Source of the DNA: Microbacterium lushaniae
Lineage (GTDB): Bacteria; Actinomycetota; Actinomycetes; Actinomycetales; Microbacteriaceae
Assembly: GCF_008727775.1 (NCBI RefSeq)
Contig: NZ_CP044232.1
Coordinates: forward strand, 1,054,001 to 1,118,000
Length of the DNA stretch: 64,000 bases
Reading direction: 5' to 3'
Below the pieces are notes generated by a model. The model was not told where the DNA came from, searched no databases, and saw nothing but the letters and a program-made list of their open reading frames with translations. The position numbers and the translations under genes were made by a program. Positions 53,450-61,902 of this stretch are shown here, piece by piece (the stretch's first letter is position 1; each line of letters starts with the position of its first letter).

Positions 53450-54058
53450 ATGCGTGAATCAGTTATGCCTGCCTTACAGGTGTTGCGCGCCCGCACCGAG
53501 GAACTGCTCGCGTCCCGGGTCCTTGAGAGCAGGGATGACTGGCCCCGTTCGGTAGCACGGGCTTTGAGCATCCAACTGGCCGCTGATGATGTCGTGCGCG
53601 CCGTGGTGCAACAAGCACGGCGAAGCGGTGTCACGTGGCAGACCGTGGGCGACGCCTTGGGCGTCACGCGGCAGGCAGCGTTTCAGAGGTACGGCAAACC
53701 AATCGATCCAAGAACAGGGGAGCCTATGAACACCACGCCGCTATCCGGTGCAGCCGAGTTGGCATCGTCTGTGATCAACGAGCTAGCCTCCGCTCACTGG
53801 TCACGTGTCACCGGCCGCTTCGACTCCACCATGCGGGACGGTCTGTCAGAAGACGCTCTCGCTGCTGCATGGGCGCAGCTCATCGGTCAGTCGGGCGCAT
53901 TCGAGAGCCACGGCGACTCCGAGGCAGCTCGCGCGGGGGATGTGACCATCACGAACACGCCGCTGTCGTTCGAAGCTGGCGACTATACCGCCCGAATCAC
54001 ATTCCGGGACGACCAGACCATCGCTGGTCTCTACATCCTCTCCCCGGAAGCCTCATGA
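53450..54058 (+). CDS. HTH protein with DUF3887-like C-terminal domain
   Basis: A 202-residue protein. The N-terminal half (about 1-85) ends in a helix-turn-helix, SGVTWQTVGDALGVTRQAAF. The C-terminal half (about 95-200), with VINELASAHWSRVTGRFDST and YTARITFRDDQTIAGLYILS, resembles DUF3887, a small alpha+beta domain often secreted or fused to hydrolases. Here it probably senses a ligand for the HTH. The message is close to leaderless. It overlaps the CPBP gene (ATGA). Codon use is less GC-biased than in the neighbours. Confidence 0.7.
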   Translation: MRESVMPALQVLRARTEELLASRVLESRDDWPRSVARALSIQLAADDVVRAVVQQARRSGVTWQTVGDALGVTRQAAFQRYGKPIDPRTGEPMNTTPLSGAAELASSVINELASAHWSRVTGRFDSTMRDGLSEDALAAAWAQLIGQSGAFESHGDSEAARAGDVTITNTPLSFEAGDYTARITFRDDQTIAGLYILSPEAS

Positions 54059-55059
54059 CCGGCGAACCATCCCGCCCGTCAGTCAGCCCGGACGTTCATG
54101 GGGCGAAGAGGCGACTGAGTAGCCGTGACCGTCGCGCCGTCCTCGCGTTCATCGCCATTGCGTACGGGCTGGCCTGGCTCGTCGCGCTTCCCCTGTGGAC
54201 TGGTGATGGCCTCGCGAGTCCGTGGTTTCCGCTCGTGGCCGTGGCCATGATGACGACCCCCGGGATCGCCGCCCTTGCAGTCGTTTTTCTCATCGAGCGT
54301 CCCCGACAGCGAGCACGGGCTCTCGGGCTCTGGCCGATGACGCCCGTGCGGAGGCTCCTCGGCTATGCGGCGCTAGGCGTCTTCGTGCCGATAGGTCTTG
54401 TTCTCGTAGCTCTCCCGGTGGGGGCCTTGTTCGGGCTGTACCCCGCCGACGTCGCCAATTTCTCGGCTTTTCAGCAGACAATCGACGCGCAGCTGTCCGC
54501 CGCCGGTGCGCCAGGGCTCACAGTGCCGATAGGCGCCCTCGTCGCTATCCAACTCGCTGTCCTTCCCCTGGCATCTCTCATCAACTTGCTCCCCGCGCTC
54601 GGTGAAGAACTCGGATGGCGCGGGTGGCTCCTGCCGAAACTGATGCCGCTCGGTACGCTCCCAGCCCTCCTGATCAGCGGCGCAGTCTGGGGGCTCTGGC
54701 ACGCCCCGCTCATCCTCCTCGGGTACAACTACCCAGACGCACCGGGCTGGCTCGGGATGGTGACCATGGTGGGAATGTGCATCGTGGTCGGCGCGGTATT
54801 CAGTTGGCTGCGAATCCGTTCTGAGTCCGTTTGGCCCGCAGCCCTCGCGCACGCCAGCTTCAACGGCGCGGCAGGGTCCTATCTGCTCTTTGCGCAGGCC
54901 GGATCACACATCGACACCACCCAGGCAACTGTTCTCGGATGGACTGGGTGGATTGTCCCTCTCGCTGTGGTGGCAGTGCTTTTCGCGACCGGGCAGTTCA
55001 ACCGGCCTCAACCCAAGTCACGAGGTGACGAGAGGCTCGCCACCCCCCGTGTTCGGTAG
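54055..55059 (+). CDS. CPBP family intramembrane glutamic metalloprotease
   Basis: A 334-residue membrane protein with about eight hydrophobic segments. The three CPBP/Abi motifs are present: EELGWRGWLLPKL, a WGLWHAPL His motif and AALAHASFNG. Rce1-type proteases of this family process prenylated proteins in eukaryotes; bacterial members act in bacteriocin immunity or maturation or in unknown pathways. The ATG at 54055 overlaps the HTH gene. It is likely expressed under the HTH protein's control. Confidence 0.85.
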   Translation: MTGEPSRPSVSPDVHGAKRRLSSRDRRAVLAFIAIAYGLAWLVALPLWTGDGLASPWFPLVAVAMMTTPGIAALAVVFLIERPRQRARALGLWPMTPVRRLLGYAALGVFVPIGLVLVALPVGALFGLYPADVANFSAFQQTIDAQLSAAGAPGLTVPIGALVAIQLAVLPLASLINLLPALGEELGWRGWLLPKLMPLGTLPALLISGAVWGLWHAPLILLGYNYPDAPGWLGMVTMVGMCIVVGAVFSWLRIRSESVWPAALAHASFNGAAGSYLLFAQAGSHIDTTQATVLGWTGWIVPLAVVAVLFATGQFNRPQPKSRGDERLATPRVR

Positions 55060-55360
55060 GGACTCGGCAAACGGGCGGGCGCGGAGCAGAACGGCAGAGC
55101 GTCGCAGGCGTGGCGCGATCGCAACGCAGATGCACAACGCTCGAAGCATCGCACGGGCCGCGGGGCGCCGGCAGCGCGACCCGGAGGAGTCCAAGCGCTG
55201 GAATGCGAGCGTGAGCGGGGCCGACAGGCCAGCCGAATGCGCTCTCTGTCGAAGAACCCAGGCCTGGCGCCCCGCCGTATTCAGCGCGTCCATGCCGTAC
55301 AGCGACGCGCGAAGGCGGCCCGCGGCGGATGCGTTCTGTTGGTGCCCGAGTCTTCGCAGA
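55060..55360. other. Unassigned stretch between the CPBP gene and the right repeat
   Basis: The 301 bp show no convincing gene on either strand. The minus-strand frame here (opening PRTGVVRG) has Arg/Ala-rich composition without recognisable motifs. It could be decayed sequence. Confidence 0.4.
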
Positions 55361-55383
55361 GCGCGGTGCGCGGCGGGCCCGGA
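55361..55383 (+). repeat. 23-bp direct repeat, right copy (attachment-site-like)
   Basis: Identical over 23 bp to 53047-53069 in the same orientation. The metY terminator begins 7 bp later. Confidence 0.85.
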
Positions 55384-55389
55384 CGCGCG

Positions 55390-55420
55390 GATGCCCCGGA
55401 CCACGCCGGTCCGGGGCATC
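55390..55420. terminator. Terminator of metY
   Basis: GATGCCCCGGACC (55390-55402) pairs perfectly with GGTCCGGGGCATC (55408-55420) across ACGCC, 15 bp beyond the metY stop. Confidence 0.8.
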
Positions 55421-55434
55421 CGTGGGGGTGCGGA

Positions 55435-56757
55435 TCAGGCGCGGGCGGCCTCCACCGAACGACGAGCGGCGGCGAGGGCCTGCTCCAGGTCGGCCTTGAG
55501 GTCGTCGATGTTCTCCAGGCCCACCGACAGGCGCACGAGCCCGGGAGTCACGCCGGAGGTGAGCTGCTGCTCGGGCGTGAGCTGGGAGTGCGTCGTGGAG
55601 GCGGGGTGGATGACCAGCGAGCGCACGTCGCCGATGTTGGCGAGGTGGCTGAAGAGGGTGAGCGAGTTGACGAACTCGCGCCCCGCCGCCACACCGCCCT
55701 TGAGCTCGAACGACAGCACCGCGCCCACGCCCTTGGGGGCGTAGCGGTTGGCGGCGGCGTACCACGGCGACGTGGGCAGACCGGAGTAGTTCACCGACGC
55801 GACGTCGTCCTGAGCCTCCAGCCACTCCGCGATCTCCTGGGCGTTCTGCACGTGACGCTCGATGCGCAGCGACAGCGTCTCGATGCCCTGGATGAGCAGC
55901 CACGCGCTGTGGGGGGAGATGGCGGCGCCCAGGTCGCGCAGCAGCTGCACGCGCGCCTTGATGATGTAGGCCAGACCGTCGCCGACGGCGGTGGTGTAGC
56001 TCGCGCCGTGGTACGACGGATCGGGCTCGGTCAGGCCGGGGAACTTCTCCACGTTCTGCGACCACGCGAAGGTCCCGCCGTCGACGATGGCGCCGCCGAT
56101 GACGGTGCCGTGCCCGCCGAGGAACTTCGTGGCCGAGTGGATGACGATGTCGGCGCCGTGCTCGAACGGGCGGATGAGGTAGGGCGTGGCGATGGTGTTG
56201 TCCACGATGAGCGGAACGCCGGACTCGTGGGCCACGTCGGCGACGGTGCGGATGTCGAGGACGTTGATCTGCGGATTGCCGATCGTCTCGGCGAAGAAGA
56301 GCTTCGTGTTGGGCCGCACCGCCGCGCGCCACTCGGCGGCGTCGTCCTGGTTCTCCACGAAGGTGACCTCGATGCCGAGTTTGGCGAGGGTGTACTTGAA
56401 CAGGTTGTACGTGCCGCCGTAGATGGAGCTCGACGACACGATGTGGTCGCCGGCCTGGGCGATGTTGAGCACCGCGAAGGTCTCCGCGGCCTGACCGCTG
56501 GCCACCAGCAGGGCGCCGGTGCCGCCCTCGAGTGCCGCGAGGCGCTGCTCGACGACATCCTGCGTGGGGTTCTGGATCCGCGTGTAGATGTTGCCGAATT
56601 CGGCCAGTGCGAACAGGTTGGCGGCGTGGTCGGCGTTGTCGAACACGTACGACGTCGTCTGGTAGATGGGCGTGGCCCTGGCCTTGGTGACCGGGTCGGG
56701 CTGCGCGCCGGAGTGGATCTGCTTGGTCTCGAACTGCCAGTTCTCGGGTGCGGACAT
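55435..56757 (-). CDS. metY: O-acetylhomoserine sulfhydrylase (aminocarboxypropyltransferase)
   Basis: A 440-residue PLP enzyme of the Cys/Met metabolism family. The Lys of the Schiff base is in HSATKFLGGHGTVIGG (about 210). It converts O-acetylhomoserine and sulfide to homocysteine, the step after MetX. Start ATG 56757 (MSAPENWQFETKQIHSG) has AGGAGA upstream. In many Microbacteriaceae metY and metX are adjacent (from memory); here DUF1345 and an islet lie between. Its own terminator shows it does not co-transcribe with metX. Confidence 0.95.
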   Translation of the reverse strand: MSAPENWQFETKQIHSGAQPDPVTKARATPIYQTTSYVFDNADHAANLFALAEFGNIYTRIQNPTQDVVEQRLAALEGGTGALLVASGQAAETFAVLNIAQAGDHIVSSSSIYGGTYNLFKYTLAKLGIEVTFVENQDDAAEWRAAVRPNTKLFFAETIGNPQINVLDIRTVADVAHESGVPLIVDNTIATPYLIRPFEHGADIVIHSATKFLGGHGTVIGGAIVDGGTFAWSQNVEKFPGLTEPDPSYHGASYTTAVGDGLAYIIKARVQLLRDLGAAISPHSAWLLIQGIETLSLRIERHVQNAQEIAEWLEAQDDVASVNYSGLPTSPWYAAANRYAPKGVGAVLSFELKGGVAAGREFVNSLTLFSHLANIGDVRSLVIHPASTTHSQLTPEQQLTSGVTPGLVRLSVGLENIDDLKADLEQALAAARRSVEAARA

Positions 56758-56811
56758 GTTCGTTCTCCTGCGGGTCTCGGGGGCGAGGACGAGGTGTCCT
56801 CCCCGTCAGCG

Positions 56812-56840
56812 AGGCTACGAAAGTGCGGCGGGGGTGACAA
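56812..56840 (-). promoter_or_regulatory. Promoter of metY
   Basis: On the minus strand TTGTCA and TAGCCT are separated by exactly 17 bp, an excellent housekeeping promoter. The 5' leader is about 50 nt and folds a small GAGGAC/GTCCTC hairpin. No SAM-riboswitch-like structure was recognised. Confidence 0.65.
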
Positions 56841-56885
56841 CAGGAGGGAAATGTGACGTAACACCGCGCGGGGTAGCGTGGCGGC

Positions 56886-57662
56886 ATGACGCGACGCGCA
56901 GTGGTCACAGGAGCAAGTTCGGGGATCGGGCGCGCGACGGCGCGCATCCTGCGGGAGCGGGGATGGGACGTCGTCGGCGTCGCCCGGCGCGCCGAGCGGC
57001 TCGAGGCTCTCGAGGAGGAGATCGGCATCGTGGGGTTCGCCGCCGACCTCACGCGGGGCGAGGACGTCGCCGCCCTGGCGCAGTGGCTCGAGGAGTCCGG
57101 ACCCGTGCACGCACTCGTGCACGTGGCAGGCGGCGCGCGCGGCGTGGACGCGGTCGAGGACGCCCGGCCGGAGGATTGGCGCTGGATGTTCGAGGTCAAC
57201 GTCGTCTCGGCGCAGATGCTCGTCGCCGCGCTCCTGCCGCTGCTGCGGCGCGCGGCGGCGGCGGACGGTCACGCCGACACGCTGTTCGTCACGTCCACCG
57301 CGGCGCAGTCGGCGTACGCGGGCGGCGCCGGGTACAACGCCGCCAAGGCGGGGGAGGCGATGCTCGCCGGCGCGTTGCGGCTCGAGCTGAACGGCGAGCC
57401 GATCCGCGTGACGCAGATCGCCCCCGGGATGGTCTACACGGAGGAGTTCTCGGTCAACCGCCTGCGCGGAGACACCAACGCCGCCGACAGCATCTACGAG
57501 GGCGTGGAGAATCCGCTCACCGCCGCCGACGTCGCCGATGTCATCGCGTATGCCCTCGATGCCCCCGGGCACGTGAACCTCGACGTCGTGACGATGCGCC
57601 CCGTCGCCCAGTCCGCGCAGCATCTCCTCGCCCGCGGACCCCTCCGCCCGCGCTCCTCCTGA
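56886..57662 (+). CDS. Short-chain dehydrogenase/reductase
   Basis: A 258-residue classical SDR. The NAD(P) motif is TGASSGIGRAT (about 8-18), and the catalytic Ser and Tyr-x3-Lys are in TSTAAQ and YNAAK. The length and APGMVYTEEFSVNRLRGD loop resemble YdfG/serine-dehydrogenase-like members. The substrate cannot be read from sequence. Convergent with the MFS gene (12 bp). Confidence 0.88.
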   Translation: MTRRAVVTGASSGIGRATARILRERGWDVVGVARRAERLEALEEEIGIVGFAADLTRGEDVAALAQWLEESGPVHALVHVAGGARGVDAVEDARPEDWRWMFEVNVVSAQMLVAALLPLLRRAAAADGHADTLFVTSTAAQSAYAGGAGYNAAKAGEAMLAGALRLELNGEPIRVTQIAPGMVYTEEFSVNRLRGDTNAADSIYEGVENPLTAADVADVIAYALDAPGHVNLDVVTMRPVAQSAQHLLARGPLRPRSS

Positions 57663-57674
57663 CCCGCGCCGGCG

Positions 57675-59153
57675 CTACGGGACCTGCGCCTGACCCGCGG
57701 CGGCTTCCGCGTCGGGGTCGGCGAAGGCCACGCGCGGGACGAACATCAGCAGCAGCGCGGCGAGGAAGCCGCCGGCGGCGCACACGGTCCACACCGTGAG
57801 GTAGCCGAGGAGGGGAGCGGCGGTGGAAGCCACGGCCGCTCCGGCGGATCCGGCCAGGACCACCCCGAAGATCGCCGAGGCGAACGTGCCACCGATCGTC
57901 TTCGTCGTGTTCGTGAGGGCCGAGGCGATCCCCGTCTGCCCGCGCGGGGCGGCCGCGGCGGCGGCGGCCGGCATGGCGCCCACCAGGGCCCCCGAGCCGA
58001 TGCCGGCGATGGAGAGGTTCAGCAGCACCTGCCACAGCTCGAGGTGGAAGGGCAGGAAGAGCGCGTATCCGATGCCGACCAGGAGCGCCGCGCCGATGAG
58101 CATGAGCCGCGGGCTCGCCCGGCGGGAGGTGAGCGCGAACAGCACCGCACCGACGATGAGGGAGACGAGGTACACGCCGATGACGTTCGAGCGGTCCGTG
58201 GCATCCAGCCCCAGGCCGTAGCCGAGCGAGGAGTCCGTGCCGGCGTACGTGGTGAGCGGCCCCTGCGCCCCGAGCAGGCTGATGCCCACGAGGAACGCGG
58301 TGGCCTGCACGGGCCACATCTGCGGCTGGATGAGCACGCGGATGTCGATCGCGGGGTCGGGCTGGCGCAGTTCGTACCAGACGAACACCGCGAACGCCGC
58401 GATTCCGGCGGCCACCAGCGCCGCGACGAGCCCCGCCCCTGGGCCGTCCGGCACGCGCAGGAACGACAGCCCTCCCGTCACCAGCAGCAGCGCGAACGCG
58501 AGGATCACGAAGCCGCCGGTGTCCAGACGCCGGTTCGGGACGGGCTCGGATTCGGGCACGCCGAGCCAGATCACGAGCGTGACCAGCGTCACGGCGATCG
58601 CGGGGATCATGAGGGTCAGCCGCAGATCCTCCCCGGATGCGGCGAACAGGCGCCCCGCGGCGAGGGCACCCATGATCGCGCCGGCCTGCAGCCCGACCAC
58701 GAGGAGGCCGGCGGCGCGGCGGGTGCGCGAGACGCCGTGCGCCTGACGGCGCCCCCGCTCGAAGATCAGGGCGATCTCCAGCGGCAGCCACACGACGTAG
58801 AAGCCCTGCAGCGACCACGCCAGCAGGAACGTCCAGAACGAGTCTGCGAAGACCAGCCACCAGCTGGCCCCGGCCGTCAGCGCCGCCGCGACGAGCAGGA
58901 TCTTCTTGTGGCCGAACATGTCGCCGAGCTTGGCGAGCACCGGCAGCACGAGGGCCGAGAGCAGCAGCTGGCCGGCCTCGAACCAGTTGACGTCGGAGTC
59001 GTGGATGTCCAGGGCGATCACGATGTCGCTGAACAGCGGCACGTAATACCCCTGCAGGATGCCGCTGACCAGTTCGACGACGATGAACCAGCCGATCAGC
59101 CCCGCGGTGACGCCCAGGCCGGGCCGGCGGAGGGGCGCGGAGGCTCGGGTCAC
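57675..59153 (-). CDS. MFS transporter, 14-TM (DHA2-like) type
   Basis: A 492-residue protein with 13-14 hydrophobic segments. The motif LGDMFGHKKILLVAA between helices 2 and 3 is the classic MFS signature A. The mid-protein proline-rich helix region (GLLVVGLQAGAIMG) is like motif C of drug:H+ antiporters. The GTG at 59153 (VTRASAPLRRPG) was chosen; an extension to 59231 would reach into the divergent promoter. Drug efflux is a guess. Confidence 0.82.
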   Translation of the reverse strand: MTRASAPLRRPGLGVTAGLIGWFIVVELVSGILQGYYVPLFSDIVIALDIHDSDVNWFEAGQLLLSALVLPVLAKLGDMFGHKKILLVAAALTAGASWWLVFADSFWTFLLAWSLQGFYVVWLPLEIALIFERGRRQAHGVSRTRRAAGLLVVGLQAGAIMGALAAGRLFAASGEDLRLTLMIPAIAVTLVTLVIWLGVPESEPVPNRRLDTGGFVILAFALLLVTGGLSFLRVPDGPGAGLVAALVAAGIAAFAVFVWYELRQPDPAIDIRVLIQPQMWPVQATAFLVGISLLGAQGPLTTYAGTDSSLGYGLGLDATDRSNVIGVYLVSLIVGAVLFALTSRRASPRLMLIGAALLVGIGYALFLPFHLELWQVLLNLSIAGIGSGALVGAMPAAAAAAAPRGQTGIASALTNTTKTIGGTFASAIFGVVLAGSAGAAVASTAAPLLGYLTVWTVCAAGGFLAALLLMFVPRVAFADPDAEAAAGQAQVP

Positions 59154-59231
59154 GCGCCGAGGATACACCGGCGGTGCGGTCGCGCCCGGGCGCCGCCCGT
59201 AGGCTGGGATCTCCGGCGACGAGGAGGACAC

Positions 59232-59729
59232 GTGGGCGAAGGCACGGGGGAGCGCGAAAGCCTGTCATGGGACGGCTTCGGCGAGGCCTCGCGCGACCTG
59301 GCGCGCGCCATCCTCGCCGACGGCTTCGTGCCGGAGGTCGTGGTGGCGATCGCCCGTGGCGGGCTGCTGCCGGCCGGCGCGATCGCGTACGGGCTGGGCG
59401 TGAAGAACTGCGGCGCGCTCAACGTGGAGTTCTACACCGGCATCGGCACGGTGCTCGACGCCCCCGAGGTGATCCCGCCCGCGCTGGACATCGACTACCT
59501 CGAGGGCCGACGCGTGCTGCTCGTGGACGATGTCGCCGACAGCGGCCGCACCCTCGCGCTGGCCGTGAAGCTCCTGCGCGACCGCGGTGCCGACATGCGC
59601 TCGGTGGTGATCTACACCAAGCCGACCACGATCGTGCGTCCCGACTACTCGTGGAAGGACACCGCGCTGTGGATCGACTTCCCGTGGTCGGCGCGCGGGT
59701 CGGTGCTCGACGAGGATGCGGTCGCCTGA
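59232..59729 (+). CDS. Phosphoribosyltransferase (Gpt/HPT-like)
   Basis: A 165-residue purine-type PRT. The PRPP loop is [17 protein letters not shown] (about 97-113), and the flexible N-terminal motif [20 protein letters not shown] resembles xanthine-guanine PRTs. The GTG at 59232 has a GAGGAGG ribosome site. TAGGCT lies upstream at 59200. ung begins within its last codons, so the two are probably co-transcribed. Purine salvage is likely; the base preference is unknown. Confidence 0.85.
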   Translation: MGEGTGERESLSWDGFGEASRDLARAILADGFVPEVVVAIARGGLLPAGAIAYGLGVKNCGALNVEFYTGIGTVLDAPEVIPPALDIDYLEGRRVLLVDDVADSGRTLALAVKLLRDRGADMRSVVIYTKPTTIVRPDYSWKDTALWIDFPWSARGSVLDEDAVA

Positions 59730-60426
59730 CGTGGCGCGGAGCCTGCCGGAGCTCGCCGAGGCCGGGCTGATCGACCGGGGCTGGGCCGCCGCGCTGGAGC
59801 CGGTCGCCCCGCAGATCGCGGCGCTGGGGGAGCGCCTGCGTGCCGAGACCGCGGCCGGGCGCGGTTACCTCCCGGCGGGAGAGCATGTGCTGCGCGCCTT
59901 CCAGCGCCCGCTCGCCGAGGTCAAGGTCCTGCTGGTCGGGCAGGACCCCTACCCGACGCCGGGGCACCCGATCGGACTGTCTTTCGCCGTGGACGCCCAT
60001 GTGCGCCCGCTGCCGCGCAGCCTCACCAACATCTACGCCGAGCTGGAGGCCGACCTCGGTCTGCCGCCCGCGCCGCACGGCGACCTCTCGGCGTGGAGCG
60101 ACCAGGGCGTCATGCTGCTGAACCGCGTGCTCACCGTCGCGCCGGGCGCGCCCGCGTCGCACCGGGGATGGGGCTGGGAGGCGGTGACCGAGCTCGCCAT
60201 CGGCACCCTGGTCGCCCGCGACGCCCCGCTCGTGGCGATCCTGTGGGGGCGGGATGCCGCGGGCCTCCGGCCGATGCTGGGGGACACGCCGATCGTGGCG
60301 TCGCCGCATCCGTCGCCGTTGTCGGCGCGGCGCGGCTTCTTCGGCTCCCGGCCGTTCTCGCAGGTGAACGCACTGCTGCAGCAGCAGGGCGCGGCCCCCG
60401 TGGATTGGCGCATTCCCGCCGGATGA
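59716..60426 (+). CDS. ung: Uracil-DNA glycosylase, family 1
   Basis: A 236-residue repair enzyme that excises uracil from DNA. The catalytic motif is [14 protein letters not shown] and the uracil-binding [18 protein letters not shown] is intact. Start ATG 59716 overlaps the PRT gene by 14 bp; GTG 59731, giving [12 protein letters not shown], is an equally good alternative by similarity. Complete family length. Confidence 0.95.
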   Translation: MRSPDVARSLPELAEAGLIDRGWAAALEPVAPQIAALGERLRAETAAGRGYLPAGEHVLRAFQRPLAEVKVLLVGQDPYPTPGHPIGLSFAVDAHVRPLPRSLTNIYAELEADLGLPPAPHGDLSAWSDQGVMLLNRVLTVAPGAPASHRGWGWEAVTELAIGTLVARDAPLVAILWGRDAAGLRPMLGDTPIVASPHPSPLSARRGFFGSRPFSQVNALLQQQGAAPVDWRIPAG

Positions 60427-60500
60427 CGTCCGGCCCCGACCGGCGCACGGTGTCAGACTGTCCGTGGGATCACCGCGTGACCCGCCGGGAGGGAGCATCC

Positions 60501-60950
60501 GTGTCCGCCATCACCGAGACCGACCTGGGCGACCTGCGGCTGGTCCAGGTGTCCGCCGTCATGGACATGGGCGACATCGCGACGAAGCTCCCGGCGATGT
60601 TCGATCGGGTCGCGGCAGCCCTGGCCGCGGCCGGCTCCCCGCGCACCGGCCCCGGCATCGCCCATTACACCGTGCACGGCGAGCGCACCATGGTCGGCGC
60701 CGCAGAGCAGGTCGCCGGGCGCACGCCCGAGGGCCTCCACGCCGAGGTGCTGCCGGTCGTTCACCACGCGCTCGCGCTGCGCTACGACGCCCCCGACCTC
60801 GACGGGATGCCGGCGGCGTGGCAGGAGCTGCTCGCGGAGGTGCAGCGGCGCGGGCTGACCCCGACCGGGACGTTCCGCGAGGTGTACCGGCAGATCCCCC
60901 AGGACGGCTACGACCGCTGGCTGGTCGACCTGCAGCAGCCCGTCCGCTGA
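60501..60950 (+). CDS. GyrI-like / AraC-type effector-binding domain protein
   Basis: A 149-residue soluble protein. The pattern GDLRLVQVSAVMDMGDIATKLP and ERTMVGAAEQVAGRTPEG fits the small-molecule-binding domain of GyrI and AraC-type activators, without a DNA-binding part. The GTG at 60501 follows GGGAGGG; the ung-overlapping ATG 60423 would add 26 residues with no similarity. Its ligand is unknown. Confidence 0.75.
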   Translation: MSAITETDLGDLRLVQVSAVMDMGDIATKLPAMFDRVAAALAAAGSPRTGPGIAHYTVHGERTMVGAAEQVAGRTPEGLHAEVLPVVHHALALRYDAPDLDGMPAAWQELLAEVQRRGLTPTGTFREVYRQIPQDGYDRWLVDLQQPVR

Positions 60951-60974
60951 GCGGCTCCCGCTAGAGTGGCAGCC

Positions 60975-61583
60975 GTGCTGGAGGACGAGTATGACAAGAC
61001 CCGCCGGCGTCTTCCGCGGCATCTGCGCCCCGCGCCCGCCCCGGAGCGGCCGTTCGCGTTCACGATCCGCCCCGCGCAGGATCGCGATATCGCCGACATC
61101 CGCGAGATCTACAACTACTACGTGACGAACTCGGTCGTCACCTTCGACGAGAAGCCGTGGAAGATGGTGCAGTGGCGGGAGAAGTTCGCGCACCTGGCCA
61201 AGCTCGGCATGCCCTTCCTCGTCGCCGAGAGCCCCACCGGGCAGATCCTCGGGTACGCGCTCGTGCAGCCGTGGAAGCCGAAGTCGGCCTACCGGTACAC
61301 GGTCGAGGACTCCATCTATCTGGGACAGGCCGCCGCCGGCAAGGGCCTGGGGTCGGCGCTGCTGAAGGCGCTGCTGGAGGCGTGCCAGGAGGTCGGGATC
61401 CGCGAGGTCGTCGCGGCCATCAGCGACAAGGGCGCCGACGCCTCCATCCGGCTGCACGAGAAGTTCGGCTTCACCGAGGTCGGCCGCATGGGTCGCGTGG
61501 GCTTCAAATTCAACCGCTGGCTCGGAGTGGTCTACCTGCAGAAGAGCATTCCGAAGCGGCGCAAGCGCCCGGTGGCCGGCTGA
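60975..61583 (+). CDS. GNAT N-acetyltransferase, phosphinothricin-acetyltransferase-like
   Basis: A 202-residue GNAT with an N-terminal extension of about 30 residues. The IYNYYVTNSVVTFDEKP sequence is typical of the Pat/MddA branch. The acetyl-CoA site (AAAGKGLGSALLKAL) is intact. TAGAGT ends 7 bases before GTG 60975, so the message may be leaderless; GTG 60966 is an alternative. Substrates could be phosphinothricin-like or methionine derivatives; unproven. Convergent with the emfourin gene. Confidence 0.82.
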   Translation: MLEDEYDKTRRRLPRHLRPAPAPERPFAFTIRPAQDRDIADIREIYNYYVTNSVVTFDEKPWKMVQWREKFAHLAKLGMPFLVAESPTGQILGYALVQPWKPKSAYRYTVEDSIYLGQAAAGKGLGSALLKALLEACQEVGIREVVAAISDKGADASIRLHEKFGFTEVGRMGRVGFKFNRWLGVVYLQKSIPKRRKRPVAG

Positions 61584-61584
61584 A

Positions 61585-61902
61585 TCAGGATGCGGCGGCG
61601 CGCACGGCGTCCACCAGTTCGCGCCACGGTCCCTGCAGCCGCGCGTCGGCCAGTTCTGCTTCCCGAGTGCGGTCGTCGACGGCGCGGATCGCCCACACGA
61701 AGCGGTCTCCTCCGGCGCCGCCCGCGGCGACCTCGTCCCACGGGCATCGCCCGAGCAGCTCCTCCCACCGGGCGGTGTCATCGGGAGGCGGTTCGGCCCG
61801 CCACAGGCGCCGCCGGCCGGCGATGCCGCCGGTGCGGGTCACGGTGACCACGACGCGATTCGCGTCGCGGCGCTGCGGGTCGTCAGACTGCGGGTGATCC
61901 AT
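61585..61902 (-). CDS. Emfourin-type protealysin inhibitor
   Basis: A 105-residue protein. The strand pattern NRVVVTVTRTGGIAGRRRLW is typical of emfourins, which inhibit protealysin-like M4 proteases. It lies directly after the protease gene; its ATG 61902 overlaps the protease stop by 20 bp. The two-gene order matches known protease-inhibitor operons such as protealysin-emfourin in Serratia. No signal peptide, so both act inside the cell unless released. Confidence 0.8.
   Translation of the reverse strand: MDHPQSDDPQRRDANRVVVTVTRTGGIAGRRRLWRAEPPPDDTARWEELLGRCPWDEVAAGGAGGDRFVWAIRAVDDRTREAELADARLQGPWRELVDAVRAAAS

Larger units (their letters stand above)
53047..55383. mobile_element. Accessory islet bounded by 23-bp direct repeats
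   Basis: A 2.3-kb segment between DUF1345-metX and metY. It holds a gene remnant, an HTH-DUF3887 gene, a CPBP protease gene and an unassigned GC-moderate stretch. Base composition is visibly less GC-rich than the flanks. A perfect 23-bp direct repeat marks both ends. No integrase or transposase is inside. Confidence 0.6.

Noticed and set aside
55018..55419. Minus-strand 133-codon frame next to metY
   Set aside because: No recognisable domain, it spans the right repeat and the metY terminator, and the composition is not gene-like.
60423..60500. ATG 60423 overlapping the ung stop as start of the GyrI-like protein
   Set aside because: The 26 extra residues look non-coding and GTG 60501 has a strong ribosome site, though coupling to ung remains possible.
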